The notes under the pieces were generated by a model that saw only the letters and a list, made by a program, of their open reading frames with translations, was not told the DNA's origin and ran no database searches. A program made the position numbers and the translations under genes. 64,000 bases of DNA from Collinsella bouchesdurhonensis (GTDB lineage: Bacteria > Actinomycetota > Coriobacteriia > Coriobacteriales > Coriobacteriaceae), in assembly GCF_900155365.1 (NCBI RefSeq), contig NZ_LT699743.1, positions 124,001 to 188,000 of the forward strand. The letters are read 5' to 3'. Below, piece after piece: positions 41,700-50,943 of the stretch. Position 1 is the stretch's first letter. Each line of letters opens with the position of its first letter.

Positions 41700-41737
41700 A
41701 AGGCAAAGGCGCCGGTGCCGACCTCGGCCCCGGCGCC
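41700..41737 (-). terminator. Intrinsic terminator after the DUF4097 gene
   Basis: On the minus strand GGCGCCGG and CCGGCGCC form the stem around a GGCC/GGTC-rich loop, followed by TTTGCCTTT. It separates the XRE-DUF4097 pair from elp3. Confidence 0.7.
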
Positions 41738-41774
41738 TCCATCAAACGGCGCATCTATATCTTCGTCTGGCCCG

Positions 41775-42674
41775 CTACTCCGGATCAAATGACATGTCGC
41801 CCGAACCGACCTTAAAACGATACGTGGCAGACTTATCGCCGTTATCGAACTCATGATTCAAAATGGTCTCGCCATCGTAGCCAAGCGGAAGGAAATCGCT
41901 CTCGAAGTCGCCGCCGCCCACGGTAAGGCTCGCCTTAAAGCCCGTAGAATTCGGAACCGTCATCTCCACATCGCCCGAGTCCACGCTTGCGTCCATCGAC
42001 TTCGCGGGGGCCTGGTAGAGTTCGAACGTCACATCGCCCGAACCGACCTCGGCATTCAGAGTGTCGGTCACGGTGCCCGCAAACGCGACGTCTCCCGAGC
42101 CCAACGTCAAATCAAAGTCGTGGCACGCAATGTCCGCGACCGTCAGGTCTCCCAACCCCACGTTTGCCGTAATACCTATCATGCTATCGGCAAGCTCACG
42201 CGGCAGTTCAATGGTGACCTTACGGTCATGGGCGCGCTCGTCATCGCAGTCGAACTGGCTAATCTTGAGTGTAGAGCCCTCAATCTTGGCCAGATCCTGA
42301 GTGGCGGCATCGGAAGCAGACGCCCCCTTTGCAACGTTCCCGCTTTCGATGACACGTACCGGTCCGCCAGAGACACGTTTAACCTCGACCGTCCCCGACG
42401 TCACGTCCAAGTCAAGCGATGTGAACGCGTCGGCATCAAACGTTTCGCTCGAAAGCTGTTGAGGCCGAGCGGAATAGTTACCGCTATTCAAGGAATCGTC
42501 CTCGTCAAACGCATCGTCCATACCTGACAAGTCGGATACAACATCGTCGAGATCCCACGGACCATTAAAATGAATCAATGTCCGCGAAACGCCAAAGACA
42601 AGTCCGATGATGAGCACGAACGCTCCGATGCCAACGCCCAAGCGTACCTTGGATTCATGCGAAAGCTTCATCAT
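41775..42674 (-). CDS. DUF4097-type membrane-anchored beta-repeat protein
   Basis: A 299-residue protein with one N-terminal TM segment (residues 12-34), a polar linker and a C-terminal beta-repeat domain of DUF4097 type. The repeats carry a recurring Gly-Ser/Gly-Gly-Asp turn: 'VGLGDLTV', 'LGSGDVAF', 'VGSGDVTF', 'VDSGDVEM', 'VGGGDFES', 'VGSGDMSF'. Such proteins are often paired with regulators that sense envelope stress. Here it overlaps the XRE gene upstream by four bases (ATGA). Confidence 0.82.
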   Translation of the reverse strand: MMKLSHESKVRLGVGIGAFVLIIGLVFGVSRTLIHFNGPWDLDDVVSDLSGMDDAFDEDDSLNSGNYSARPQQLSSETFDADAFTSLDLDVTSGTVEVKRVSGGPVRVIESGNVAKGASASDAATQDLAKIEGSTLKISQFDCDDERAHDRKVTIELPRELADSMIGITANVGLGDLTVADIACHDFDLTLGSGDVAFAGTVTDTLNAEVGSGDVTFELYQAPAKSMDASVDSGDVEMTVPNSTGFKASLTVGGGDFESDFLPLGYDGETILNHEFDNGDKSATYRFKVGSGDMSFDPE

Positions 42675-43387
42675 TCATCACCCTCTTTGACGATCGGGTC
42701 AGCGGTAGTCGCGGTAGCCACGTCAGCATCAACCGTAGCGGAAGCATTCTGAGCCCTAGCCGTCATCGGCGCCGGACCAACCTGAATATCCCCGCGTGCC
42801 CAATCACCATCGAGCGCACGCGCCACCCAGTGATAGATGGGAATCGTAAAGAAGACCAGCGCGGCAAAGGGGCCGGCACCAAACGGGAACATCAGCAAAA
42901 AGAACAGCAGCCAGCACACGGCCCGATACGGGAACGACTGGAACGGGCCCTTCACCGGAGTCGAGCTAACTGCGCCGCCACTCGTCGCCTGCGCCGCCAC
43001 GGCATTGGCGGCCTGCGCGCTCCAACCTGCAGCCTGCGCTGCCTTGGCCGCAGCATCACTCGCCTGCGTTGCCGCCTCGGTAGCGCGCGCTGCCGCCTCA
43101 TGGGTACGAGCACGCTCTGCCGCCTCGGCCTCGCGCTGACGGGCGCGGTCCTCGTTCTCAAATTCGATATCGTCCTCGATCTCGGCGCTCGGATTGAGCA
43201 GCTCGTCCAGGCTCACACCATAGAGCTTGGCGAGCGAAATCAGATTCTCGGTATCGGGCGAGCTCTCCGCGCGCTCCCATTTACTGACCGCCTGACGCGA
43301 GAGGCCCAGCCTTCGCGCCAAGCCCTCCTGGCTAAAGCCCTTACTGCGGCGAAGATCGGCGAGCCGCTGTGCAGTTTCTACATTCAT
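42671..43387 (-). CDS. XRE-family regulator with Ala-rich coiled region and membrane segments
   Basis: A 238-residue protein. Residues 1-65 are an XRE helix-turn-helix ('SRQAVSKWERAESSPDTENL'), nearly the same as in the regulator at 30161. Residues about 75-130 are an Ala/Glu/Arg-rich helix, probably coiled coil. Two hydrophobic segments follow ('AVCWLLFFLLMFPF', 'AALVFFTIPIYHW'). The ATG at 43387 has AGGAGG before it. A 33-codon upstream extension is rejected. Translationally coupled to the DUF4097 gene, so the two probably act together. Confidence 0.87.
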   Translation of the reverse strand: MNVETAQRLADLRRSKGFSQEGLARRLGLSRQAVSKWERAESSPDTENLISLAKLYGVSLDELLNPSAEIEDDIEFENEDRARQREAEAAERARTHEAAARATEAATQASDAAAKAAQAAGWSAQAANAVAAQATSGGAVSSTPVKGPFQSFPYRAVCWLLFFLLMFPFGAGPFAALVFFTIPIYHWVARALDGDWARGDIQVGPAPMTARAQNASATVDADVATATTADPIVKEGDE

Positions 43388-43575
43388 GGTTCCTCCTATC
43401 TGATGCCAGCCGTGCCGCCGGATCGTTTTGTTCTTAAGGCGCCTTGCACAGTTAAAATCTATCCGCCACCGCCAAAAGTATGCCACCTATTCTAGTGAGA
43501 TTTTTGACAACCGGCGGTTGCGGGTGCATGTGAGCTGGGAAAATGTGTCTAAACAAAGCAATGACGCCCACTCGG

Positions 43576-43605
43576 TTGTTCCTGCCGCAACGTTAACGGT
43601 AGTAT
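43576..43605 (+). promoter_or_regulatory. Candidate promoter of the methyltransferase gene
   Basis: TTGTTC (43576-43581) and TAGTAT (43600-43605) are 18 bases apart, about 50 bases before the GTG start. The divergent 266-base gap also holds a TTGACA at 43504-43509 without a good -10. Confidence 0.4.
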
Positions 43606-43653
43606 GGTCGTGCAGTTTATTCCGCGTGTCGCCAACGGAAGGAGCCTCGCACC

Positions 43654-44499
43654 GTGAACCGCGATTTTGCCTCATCGCTCATCCAGCTCAACAACACGTT
43701 CTATCGCGAGCACGCCGCCTCCTTTTCCGACACGCGCCGGGCTCCCTGGCCCGGTTGGGTTCGTACCATGGACATCGCACTCGAGCAGATTGACGCGGTC
43801 GGTGGCGAGCAACCAGTCCGCGCCTTCGATCTTGCCTGCGGCAATATGCGGTTCGAACACTTCGCTCTCGGCCGCCTGAGCTCTTCGCCTTTCGCCGGCC
43901 GTCCTCTCGAGTTCTATGGCGTCGACTCATGTCAAGACCTCGCCACCGACGAAGGTGGATACGCTCGACGCATTCCCAACCTGCACTTCCAAGAAGTCGA
44001 TGTGCTCGGAACGTTGATGAAGCTCAACCCCGCCGATATGCCCGATGTGGTCTTCGACGCCCCGCTCGCCGACATTTCTGTCTGCTTTGGTTTTATGCAC
44101 CATGTGCCGTCGTGCGAGTACCGCGTACGCGTGCTCGACGCCCTGGTGCGTCAGACGCGTCTGGGCGGCATCATCGCCATCAGCTTTTGGGAGTTCATGA
44201 ACGACGAGCGCATGGTGCGCAAGGCCGCCCGTGCCGAGGCGCGCGCCGAGCTCGCTCCTCCGTTCGAAGGGTATGACCCCTCGCAGTTCGAGCCGGGCGA
44301 CCACCTTATCGGTTGGCAAAACGACCATCACGCCTATCGCTACTGCCACCACTTTGACGATCAACAAATCACCGACTTGGTAACAGGAGTGCGCGCATTG
44401 AGCACGAACGATGACGCCCCCGTACGCGAGCTAGCACGCTTTCATGCCGACGGACATAGCGGCGAGCTCAATCGCTATGTAATCTTGCAAAGAGCCTGA
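43654..44499 (+). CDS. Class I SAM-dependent methyltransferase
   Basis: A 281-residue protein with a Rossmann-type SAM site: motif I 'VRAFDLACGNMRFE' near residues 49-62 and the acidic end of strand 2 in 'LEFYGVDSCQD'. 'ISVCFGFMHHVPS' corresponds to motif IV and 'GGIIAISFWEF' to a later strand. The substrate cannot be told. GTG start with AAGGAG nine bases before it. No obvious operon partner. Confidence 0.8.
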   Translation: MNRDFASSLIQLNNTFYREHAASFSDTRRAPWPGWVRTMDIALEQIDAVGGEQPVRAFDLACGNMRFEHFALGRLSSSPFAGRPLEFYGVDSCQDLATDEGGYARRIPNLHFQEVDVLGTLMKLNPADMPDVVFDAPLADISVCFGFMHHVPSCEYRVRVLDALVRQTRLGGIIAISFWEFMNDERMVRKAARAEARAELAPPFEGYDPSQFEPGDHLIGWQNDHHAYRYCHHFDDQQITDLVTGVRALSTNDDAPVRELARFHADGHSGELNRYVILQRA

Positions 44500-45022
44500 T
44501 GCCTTGGCGGCATCCGCCTAACAGCATTCACGCATGGTCGCCATCTTCTGCAGGCGCTCAAGATGGAGAAATTCCTTTCGCCCATTTGGATCTCCGCATT
44601 CCCTGATAAGGCAACCCGAAAAAACGGTCGAGCTCGTCTTTTGAGAGGAGGGGCGAAAGTCCCTGCAGACCCCTGCGGGCGCCGCTCCGTATCCTCAATC
44701 GCCTCGATAACCCCCCCTTGCAGCCAAGAGCAGCCACGCAGGCATTATCGACCATCCACGGCCGCTCATTTGCCATCGAGAATGGATTGACGTGCACGGC
44801 CATCTCGAAGATGCCAACACTTCAAGAGCGAAAAACGCGTCTTAAAATGCTTTGTCGCAATCTGATTACGGCGACATTTTGCGGCAAGGGCCGCGCGCGG
44901 TGATTTTGTTTCTTCGTTTTCTTCCCCATGGCCCCGCCAAACGCCAGAACGTGACGGTACCCTAGTCTGGTAAAACAATATCCCTCGTGCGGACACGATT
45001 TGGACGCGCCTATTGGAGACCC
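44500..45022. other. Gap of about 520 bases without a recognisable gene
   Basis: Only short frames occur; the longest, 81 codons on the minus strand at 44558-44803, has no family resemblance and no good ribosome binding site. A TGTCGC/GCGACA stem lies near 44853-44876. No tRNA, terminator or insertion-sequence end was seen. Confidence 0.5.
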
Positions 45023-45859
45023 ATGGGAAGCTTGCACGTCAGAACCCCCAAGAACTTTGTGCTCGAGGAGCGCCTGGAGCGCTACGGCTCGGCAATCGAG
45101 ACGAGCCCCGAAAGCTATATCGGTCATTGGCGCGAGGCCTGCGCCCCCGCCGGAAGCAAGCCCTTTGCCCGCCTTCATCTTGATCTTGGCTGCGGAAAGG
45201 GAACGTACCTGGCAGAACGTGCCAAAATCGAGCCCGATACGCTCTTTGTCGGTGCCGATCAAGAGCCCATCTGCATTGCCTATGCCGCGCAGCGCGTTGT
45301 TGAGGCGAGCATCGCAAACGCGGTCCTGGTCCCGCGCAAGGCGGGCTCACTCGCACGCATTTTTGCCACCGGCGAGCTCGATGCCATCACGCTCAACTTC
45401 CCCACCCCGTGCCCCAAGGCACGCCATGCCAAGCAAAGGCTCGTCTACGTCGATGCACTCGCAAGCTTCCGGCCACTCCTCGCCGCAGACGGAACCGTCA
45501 CGTTGCGCACTGACAGCAAGCCGCTGCGCGACTATGCCTTGGGCCAATTTGAAGCCGTGGGCTACCGGGCGCTTTGGATCAGCGACGACGTGCGCGCAAA
45601 GCACCCGGAGCACCCCATGACCGAATACGAGCAGCGCACCCGCGACATGGGCGCATACGTCTATGGCATCTGCGCCACCCCTGGCGCTGCCCCAAGCAAA
45701 ACCCAGCTCGAAGCAGGCCGCGCACAGGAGCAAAGCCTCGCTTGCTATCTGCCGCAAGACCTCGAAAGCCTCAATTACGTGCCTCTCGGCATGGAAGAGG
45801 CCGTCGAAAACTTCAAGAACCGCATGCGCAAAGGCAAAAACCGCTTCCCGCAAGTCTAA
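45023..45859 (+). CDS. trmB: TrmB-like tRNA (guanine-N7) methyltransferase
   Basis: A 278-residue protein. SAM motif 'LDLGCGKGTYLAERA' near residues 56-70, 'FVGADQEP' after strand 2, then 'NFPTPCPKARHAKQRL' where the family has PDPWPKxRHxKRR, and 'MTEYEQRT' near residue 198, the conserved TxYExR substrate element. The change of PDPW to PTPC and a C-terminal extension of about 65 residues are unusual. ATG at 45023 has GGAG before it; a GTG 12 codons earlier lacks such a site. Most likely it makes m7G46 in tRNA, but the changes leave room for a different target. Confidence 0.8.
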   Translation: MGSLHVRTPKNFVLEERLERYGSAIETSPESYIGHWREACAPAGSKPFARLHLDLGCGKGTYLAERAKIEPDTLFVGADQEPICIAYAAQRVVEASIANAVLVPRKAGSLARIFATGELDAITLNFPTPCPKARHAKQRLVYVDALASFRPLLAADGTVTLRTDSKPLRDYALGQFEAVGYRALWISDDVRAKHPEHPMTEYEQRTRDMGAYVYGICATPGAAPSKTQLEAGRAQEQSLACYLPQDLESLNYVPLGMEEAVENFKNRMRKGKNRFPQV

Positions 45860-46096
45860 CGAAGCTCAACTCGAATCAAAAAATTACGGTTATAGGTAGG
45901 TCTGCCGGTTCTTTTAAAGTAGACCCGCTAAACCCAAAACAAAAGGGCCTTCATCGATCTCTACGTACTCTGCCAGATGCGTACCTTTCCAACACTCTCC
46001 CGCGCCAGCCGATAAGATCTTTTTCCACATTGGGGCCGAGCACCGCGTCTCTCGGCCATAATAGTTGACGGACAAATTCGAGAGAAAGCAGCTCGC

Positions 46097-48781
46097 ATGG
46101 CTCAAAATGCAGCAAACAACAACCAAGACGCCGTGACCGTCACGGGCGCGGGCGCGGCCAGCTCATTCTCGGGCGGTACGGGAACCGAAGCCGAGTTCGG
46201 CTCGCTCGGCGCTCTCTCCCCTTGCTGGTGGGAGCCAGAAGATGGCTCCGAGCCCGAGCCCTGGCTCAAGGCAGACCAAGCCTTCGAGCGTTTTTTGGAG
46301 TGGACGGGCAGCCGGGGAATCGAGCTATGGGAGCACCAGGAAGAGGCCCTTATGGACCTCGCCGCGGGTAACCATGTCATCCTGGGCACGCCCACGGGAT
46401 CGGGAAAATCGCTCGTGGCGCTTGGCATGCTCTTTATGGGCATGGCGCAGGGCAAACGCTCGTACTACACCGCTCCCATCAAGGCGCTGGTGTCCGAGAA
46501 GTTCTTTGACCTGGTGCAGGTGCTCGGCCGCGAAAACGTGGGCATGATCACCGGCGACACGCACATCAATACTTCGGCTCCGGTCATTTGCTGCACCGCC
46601 GAGATTCTTGCCAACGATGCCCTGCGCGAGGGCGAAGACACCGATGTTGGCTGCGTAGCCATGGACGAGTTCCACTTCTTTGCCGACCCCGACCGCGGAT
46701 GGGCCTGGCAAGTGCCGCTGCTTACGCTGCCCCATACCCAGTTCATGCTGATGAGCGCCACCCTCGGTGACGTCTCGGCCATTGCCGCTTCCCTGCGCGA
46801 ACACACCGACAGCGACGTCGACCTCGTGGTTGACGCGCCACGTCCCGTACCGCTGTCCTACGATTACGTGAAGACACCGCTCGAGGGAACCGTCGAGCTC
46901 GCCATGCGCAACAACGAGGCCCCGCTCTATATCGTGCACTTTAGCCAGGATGCGGCGCTCTCCACCGCGCAATCGCTTGCCAACTTTGGCATCGCCACCA
47001 AGGAGCAGCGCGAACAGATCAAAGAGATGGCGCGCGGCACGCACTTCACCACCGCCTTTGGCAAGATCCTCAAGCGCCTGCTGAGCTGCGGCGTGGGCGT
47101 GCACCATGCTGGCATGCTGCCGCGCTACCGCCTGCTTGTCGAGAAGCTCGCACAGCAGGGTCTGCTGCCCGTTATCTGCGGCACCGACACGCTGGGCGTG
47201 GGCATCAACGTTCCCATCCACACCGTGGTGCTCACCGCGCTCACCAAGTTTGACGGCTACAAGATGCGCCGTCTGCGCGCACGCGAGTTTCATCAGATTG
47301 CCGGCCGCGCCGGTCGTTCGGGCTTCGACACCGAGGGCATGGTTATTGCCGAGGCACCCGAATACGAGATCGAGAACGCAAAACTCCTCCTCAAGGCAGG
47401 CGACGACCCCAAGAAGCTGCGCAAAATCAAAAAGAAAAAACCGCCCGAGGGCTTTGTGACCTGGAATGAGCAAACCTTCCAGCGACTCATCGAAACGCAG
47501 CCCGAGACACTCAAGCCGCGTCTGCGCATCACGCACTCCATGGTGCTCTCCATGGTCGAGCAAGGCGGCGACGCGCGTGCACGCGTCAGCGAACTTATCG
47601 CCAAGAGTCTGCAGACCGACGAGGAAAAGATCAAGCTCAACGTCCGTGCCGACGAGATTTTCGCCACGCTGATCGACTCCGGCGTCGTCGTGCGCACCGA
47701 GGTGCCGCCCGCACCAGACGCACCGGCAGATGCGCTGCCCGAAGTGGATTACGCCCTCACGGTCGATCTGCCCGAAGACTTCGCCCTCGACCAGCCGCTC
47801 TCGCCATTCCTGCTCGCTGCACTCGAGCTGCTCGACCCAGAAAGCGATACCTACACCTTTGACCTCATCTCGATGGTCGAGGCCACGCTCGAAGATCCCA
47901 AGCAAGTGCTACGCGCCCAAGAGCGCGCGGCTCGCTCGCGCGCCATGGCAGAGATGAAAGCCGATGGCATCGATTTCGAAGAGCGCAAGGAGCGCCTGCA
48001 AGACATCACCTACCCCAAGCCGCTCGAAGACCTGCTCGACACCGCCTTTGCCACCTATTGCGCCGAGGTACCTTGGGCAAACGACTACGAGCTCAGCCCC
48101 AAAAGCGTCCTGCGCGACATGCTAGAAGGCGCCAATGACTTTAAGGGCTATATCCAAAAGCTCAATATCGCGCGCTCGGAAGGCATCTTGCTGCGCTATC
48201 TTGCCGAGGCATTCCGCTCGCTTGACCGCACGGTGCCCGTGGCAAAGCGCAACGAGCAGCTCGAAGACATCATCTCTTGGCTGGGCTTTATGGTGCGCTC
48301 CGTCGACTCCAGTCTGGTGGACGAGTGGGAGGCCGCTGGCGACCCCGCGGCGCTCGACATGGCGCCGCCCTCAGCAGCCGACCAGGTAGTCGCCGACCGC
48401 CGAGGCGTCACCCTGTTGGTGCGCAACGCCCTCATTCGCCGCGTGACGCTCGCCGCCCGAGAGCGCTACGACCAGCTAGGAGAGCTCGATGCCGACTTCG
48501 GCATGACCGCGACGCGCTGGGAGCGCGCACTCGACACATATCACGAGCAGCACGAAGAAATCCTCACCGACGCCGACGCCCGCTCCTCTGCGATGCTTTC
48601 CATCGACGAGGCAGACGAGCAGGCCGCACATGTCTGGCATGTCCACCAGATCTTTGCCGACGAAGACGGCGACCATGACTTTGGCATCATGGCCGACCTT
48701 GACCTCGACGCCACCCAAGAGGAAGGTGAAGCCGTCTTCAAAAACTACCGCGTAGGCTTTATCGAAGACCTGCTGGACTAG
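46097..48781 (+). CDS. DEAD/DEAH-box RNA helicase of the actinobacterial DUF3516 family
   Basis: An 894-residue superfamily 2 helicase of the Ski2-like group. Walker A 'GTPTGSGKS' at 97-105, 'DEFH' at 190-193, 'SAT' near 215, and motif VI 'QIAGRAGRSG' near 400. The C-terminal half from about residue 430 is the DUF3516 region found in actinobacteria. A Gly/Ala-rich N-terminal 40 residues precede the helicase. RNA turnover or ribosome work is the usual guess; no experiment is implied. A GGCCGAG/CTCGGCC hairpin lies at 46034-46057 in the leader. A strong terminator follows at 48908. Confidence 0.88.
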   Translation: MAQNAANNNQDAVTVTGAGAASSFSGGTGTEAEFGSLGALSPCWWEPEDGSEPEPWLKADQAFERFLEWTGSRGIELWEHQEEALMDLAAGNHVILGTPTGSGKSLVALGMLFMGMAQGKRSYYTAPIKALVSEKFFDLVQVLGRENVGMITGDTHINTSAPVICCTAEILANDALREGEDTDVGCVAMDEFHFFADPDRGWAWQVPLLTLPHTQFMLMSATLGDVSAIAASLREHTDSDVDLVVDAPRPVPLSYDYVKTPLEGTVELAMRNNEAPLYIVHFSQDAALSTAQSLANFGIATKEQREQIKEMARGTHFTTAFGKILKRLLSCGVGVHHAGMLPRYRLLVEKLAQQGLLPVICGTDTLGVGINVPIHTVVLTALTKFDGYKMRRLRAREFHQIAGRAGRSGFDTEGMVIAEAPEYEIENAKLLLKAGDDPKKLRKIKKKKPPEGFVTWNEQTFQRLIETQPETLKPRLRITHSMVLSMVEQGGDARARVSELIAKSLQTDEEKIKLNVRADEIFATLIDSGVVVRTEVPPAPDAPADALPEVDYALTVDLPEDFALDQPLSPFLLAALELLDPESDTYTFDLISMVEATLEDPKQVLRAQERAARSRAMAEMKADGIDFEERKERLQDITYPKPLEDLLDTAFATYCAEVPWANDYELSPKSVLRDMLEGANDFKGYIQKLNIARSEGILLRYLAEAFRSLDRTVPVAKRNEQLEDIISWLGFMVRSVDSSLVDEWEAAGDPAALDMAPPSAADQVVADRRGVTLLVRNALIRRVTLAARERYDQLGELDADFGMTATRWERALDTYHEQHEEILTDADARSSAMLSIDEADEQAAHVWHVHQIFADEDGDHDFGIMADLDLDATQEEGEAVFKNYRVGFIEDLLD

Positions 48782-48795
48782 CCCGACTGCCCCCA

Positions 48796-48905
48796 ATGTG
48801 ACAGCAAAACGACAGGTTTATTCTGTCACATTTTCACATGGCATCCATACATGCGCAGGAGGGGTGAATATGTGACAGAATAAACCTGTCGACTTTTTGT
48901 CACAT
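48796..48905. repeat. 110-base near-perfect inverted repeat with TGTGACA ends
   Basis: The left arm (48796-48831) and right arm (48870-48905) match in inverted orientation over 36 bases. 22 of these bases (CGACAGGTTTATTC plus CTGTCACAT) are identical in a row. The outer ATGTGACA also matches, with a 6-base mismatched stretch between. Each arm is itself palindromic, since ATGTGACAG meets CTGTCACAT in the left one. The match continues inward for about five more bases (TTCAC/GTGAA). Confidence 0.88.
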
Positions 48906-48907
48906 AG

Positions 48908-48940
48908 GGGTGCCATCCGGGAAGGGATGGCACCCTTTTT
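48908..48940 (+). terminator. Intrinsic terminator between the helicase and alcohol dehydrogenase genes
   Basis: GGGTGCCATCC (48908-48918) and GGATGGCACCC (48925-48935) form an 11-bp stem with a 6-base loop, followed by TTTTT. It ends the helicase transcript. As a stem it may also serve the convergent operon, which stops at 48943. Confidence 0.9.
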
Positions 48941-48942
48941 GT

Positions 48943-50040
48943 TTAGCGGCGGCCGCAGTAGGCGTCGCGGGCGATGTTGACCAAGTCCTGCTTGGATACG
49001 GCACGCGGATTGGACGGCGTACAGCGGTCGTGCTGGGCCGCCTCGGCAATGCCGGAAAGCTCAGCCTCAAATACCGCGGGCTCAAACTTCGGCAGATCGG
49101 ACAGGGCGTTCTCAACGCCCAGGCACTCGCGCAGCTCGATCACGCGAGCCAGCAGCTCATCGGCATCCGCCATGCCCAGATCATGAGCCAAACGGTCATA
49201 CGGCTCGCGATACTTGGGTTCGCTCATATGGAATCGCATCACATAGGGCAGCAAGATGGCGTTCAAGCGGCCGTGTGCCACATGGAAGCGTCCGCCCAGA
49301 GCATGTGCCAGCGAATGGTTGATGCCTAAGCCAGCGTTGGTGAAGGCGATACCCGCCGAGCAAGAAGCCTCGATCATGCGCGTACGGCTACGCATGGCAA
49401 GACCGTCGCGATAGACCACCGGCAGGTCCTCGAACACGATGGAGGCAGCTTTCACGGCAAGCGCATCGGTAAACGGCGTGGCGGCGTTAGAGACATAGGC
49501 CTCGATGGCGTGCGTCAGTACGTCAAGACCGGTATCGGCCGTGATCTTTGCCGGCACGGTCTTGGTGAAATCGGCCTCGAGCAGGGCGCCGTCGGGGGCC
49601 AGGAAATCGTCAATCAGCACAACCTTGTTCTCGCCGCGCGTGATGACGGCAAAGTTGGTGACCTCCGAGCCCGTACCCGCCGTGGTAGGAATGGCCAGGA
49701 AATACGGTTTGTCCATTCCATGCTCGTGGGCAAAGTACAAAATAGCCTTCGTAGCATCGATGCACGAACCGCCGCCAAAGGCGATGACCATATCCGGTTG
49801 AACGCGCTCCACCACAGCGACGCCTGCGTCAACGAGCTCCTGGCTCGGATCGGGCTTGACGTCGGAATACGTCTGGTAGCGCGCGCCCGCGGGCAGGTGC
49901 TGAGCCATCTTGGCGACCATGCCCGAGGACTCCAAAAAGCCATCGGTGATAATCAACACGTTGCGATAGGTCAGGCCCTCAAGATGATTGATGGCCTGCG
50001 ACCCAAAAAACAATTCGGTCGTGAGCTTAAAGCCCTGCAT
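48943..50040 (-). CDS. Iron-containing alcohol dehydrogenase of the choline microcompartment operon
   Basis: A 365-residue group III (Fe-dependent) alcohol dehydrogenase. NAD-binding 'AFGGGSCIDATKA' near residues 88-100, 'IPTTAGTGSEVT' near 117-128, and the metal ligands in 'THAIEAYVS' and 'HSLAHALGGRFHVAHG'. In choline utilisation it reduces part of the acetaldehyde to ethanol and so recycles NADH for the aldehyde dehydrogenase. It corresponds in role to EutG or CutO. It is the last gene of the operon, after the MerR gene. Confidence 0.88.
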   Translation of the reverse strand: MQGFKLTTELFFGSQAINHLEGLTYRNVLIITDGFLESSGMVAKMAQHLPAGARYQTYSDVKPDPSQELVDAGVAVVERVQPDMVIAFGGGSCIDATKAILYFAHEHGMDKPYFLAIPTTAGTGSEVTNFAVITRGENKVVLIDDFLAPDGALLEADFTKTVPAKITADTGLDVLTHAIEAYVSNAATPFTDALAVKAASIVFEDLPVVYRDGLAMRSRTRMIEASCSAGIAFTNAGLGINHSLAHALGGRFHVAHGRLNAILLPYVMRFHMSEPKYREPYDRLAHDLGMADADELLARVIELRECLGVENALSDLPKFEPAVFEAELSGIAEAAQHDRCTPSNPRAVSKQDLVNIARDAYCGRR

Positions 50041-50080
50041 GAGAGCCCCTTTCGATTTTTACATGAGAGTTGTCGCGTCG

Positions 50081-50941
50081 TTACCGCTCAACGGGCAAAA
50101 GAACCTCGGCGACAAAAAGATCTTGATCGTAAGTGGTCCAGTAGTCGGTCACAAAGCGCTCGAACACGCCATCGGCCGGCCTGAAACCGTTTGCGAGCGC
50201 ATAATCGCGCACGCGGCGATGGGCCTCGCCGATATTCTCGAACGGACCCGTATGATACGTGGAGAGATACATACCGCTTTTCACCGTCATGCGATTCTCC
50301 TCAGCAATGGGGCGCAGCGCATGCTGCACGACCGTGACCTCGGAATGCTTCTGGGCGTGGTTGGGTTCGCAGCACGCATCGAAGCTGCTGTGATGCAAGA
50401 TCACAGGACCAGTGATCACGTTATCGTGCTCCTCGACAAACGAAGTGAAGTCGAGGTTGATGATCGCATCGGCATAGTTGCCCCAGAAGTGATACGGCAT
50501 GGCCAAAAACTCCTGGCCGGAGAAGTACTTGAGGCTCACGTCCTTTGGCTTGACCGAAAGGACAAAATTGGCCTCGTCGATAAGCCCCATCCAATCCCGA
50601 ATGGTATGGCGGCACTCCTCAAGACGGGTCATCTCGCGCGTGCATGCCTCGGCATGAGCACCAAGCATTTCCTTGATCTTGGCAAAGCTCTGCGTCTCAA
50701 ACAATTCGGAGACCTCGTCGAGCGAGAAACCCATCATCTTGAGATAGTTGATGATGGGAATGCGCAAAATCGTCTCGAGCGAGTAATAGCGGTATTTATT
50801 ATCCCCTATGCAATCGGGCTGGAGAAGATTAAGCTTGTCGTAATGGCGCAGTGTACGAGACGTGATGCCGCACAGCTGGCTTGCCTCGCCAATACCCAAA
50901 AGCTGACCGTTGTGCAACTCGTCATCGCTCACATGAGTCAT
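50081..50941 (-). CDS. MerR-family regulator with GyrI-like ligand domain
   Basis: A 286-residue protein. Residues 15-80 are the MerR DNA-binding domain ('GEASQLCGITSRTLRHYDKL'), followed by the dimerisation helix and a C-terminal GyrI/BmrR-like effector domain with 'GMYLSTYHTGPFENIGEAH'. Such proteins bind small organic molecules and twist promoter DNA. It lies inside the operon between DUF4125 and the alcohol dehydrogenase gene and starts two bases after DUF4125 ends. It is the only regulator in the visible part of the locus, so a local role is plausible. Confidence 0.85.
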   Translation of the reverse strand: MTHVSDDELHNGQLLGIGEASQLCGITSRTLRHYDKLNLLQPDCIGDNKYRYYSLETILRIPIINYLKMMGFSLDEVSELFETQSFAKIKEMLGAHAEACTREMTRLEECRHTIRDWMGLIDEANFVLSVKPKDVSLKYFSGQEFLAMPYHFWGNYADAIINLDFTSFVEEHDNVITGPVILHHSSFDACCEPNHAQKHSEVTVVQHALRPIAEENRMTVKSGMYLSTYHTGPFENIGEAHRRVRDYALANGFRPADGVFERFVTDYWTTYDQDLFVAEVLLPVER

Positions 50942-50943
50942 CT

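Noticed and set aside
44558-44803. 81-codon minus-strand gene
   Set aside because: No family, no ribosome site, composition like the surrounding non-coding DNA.
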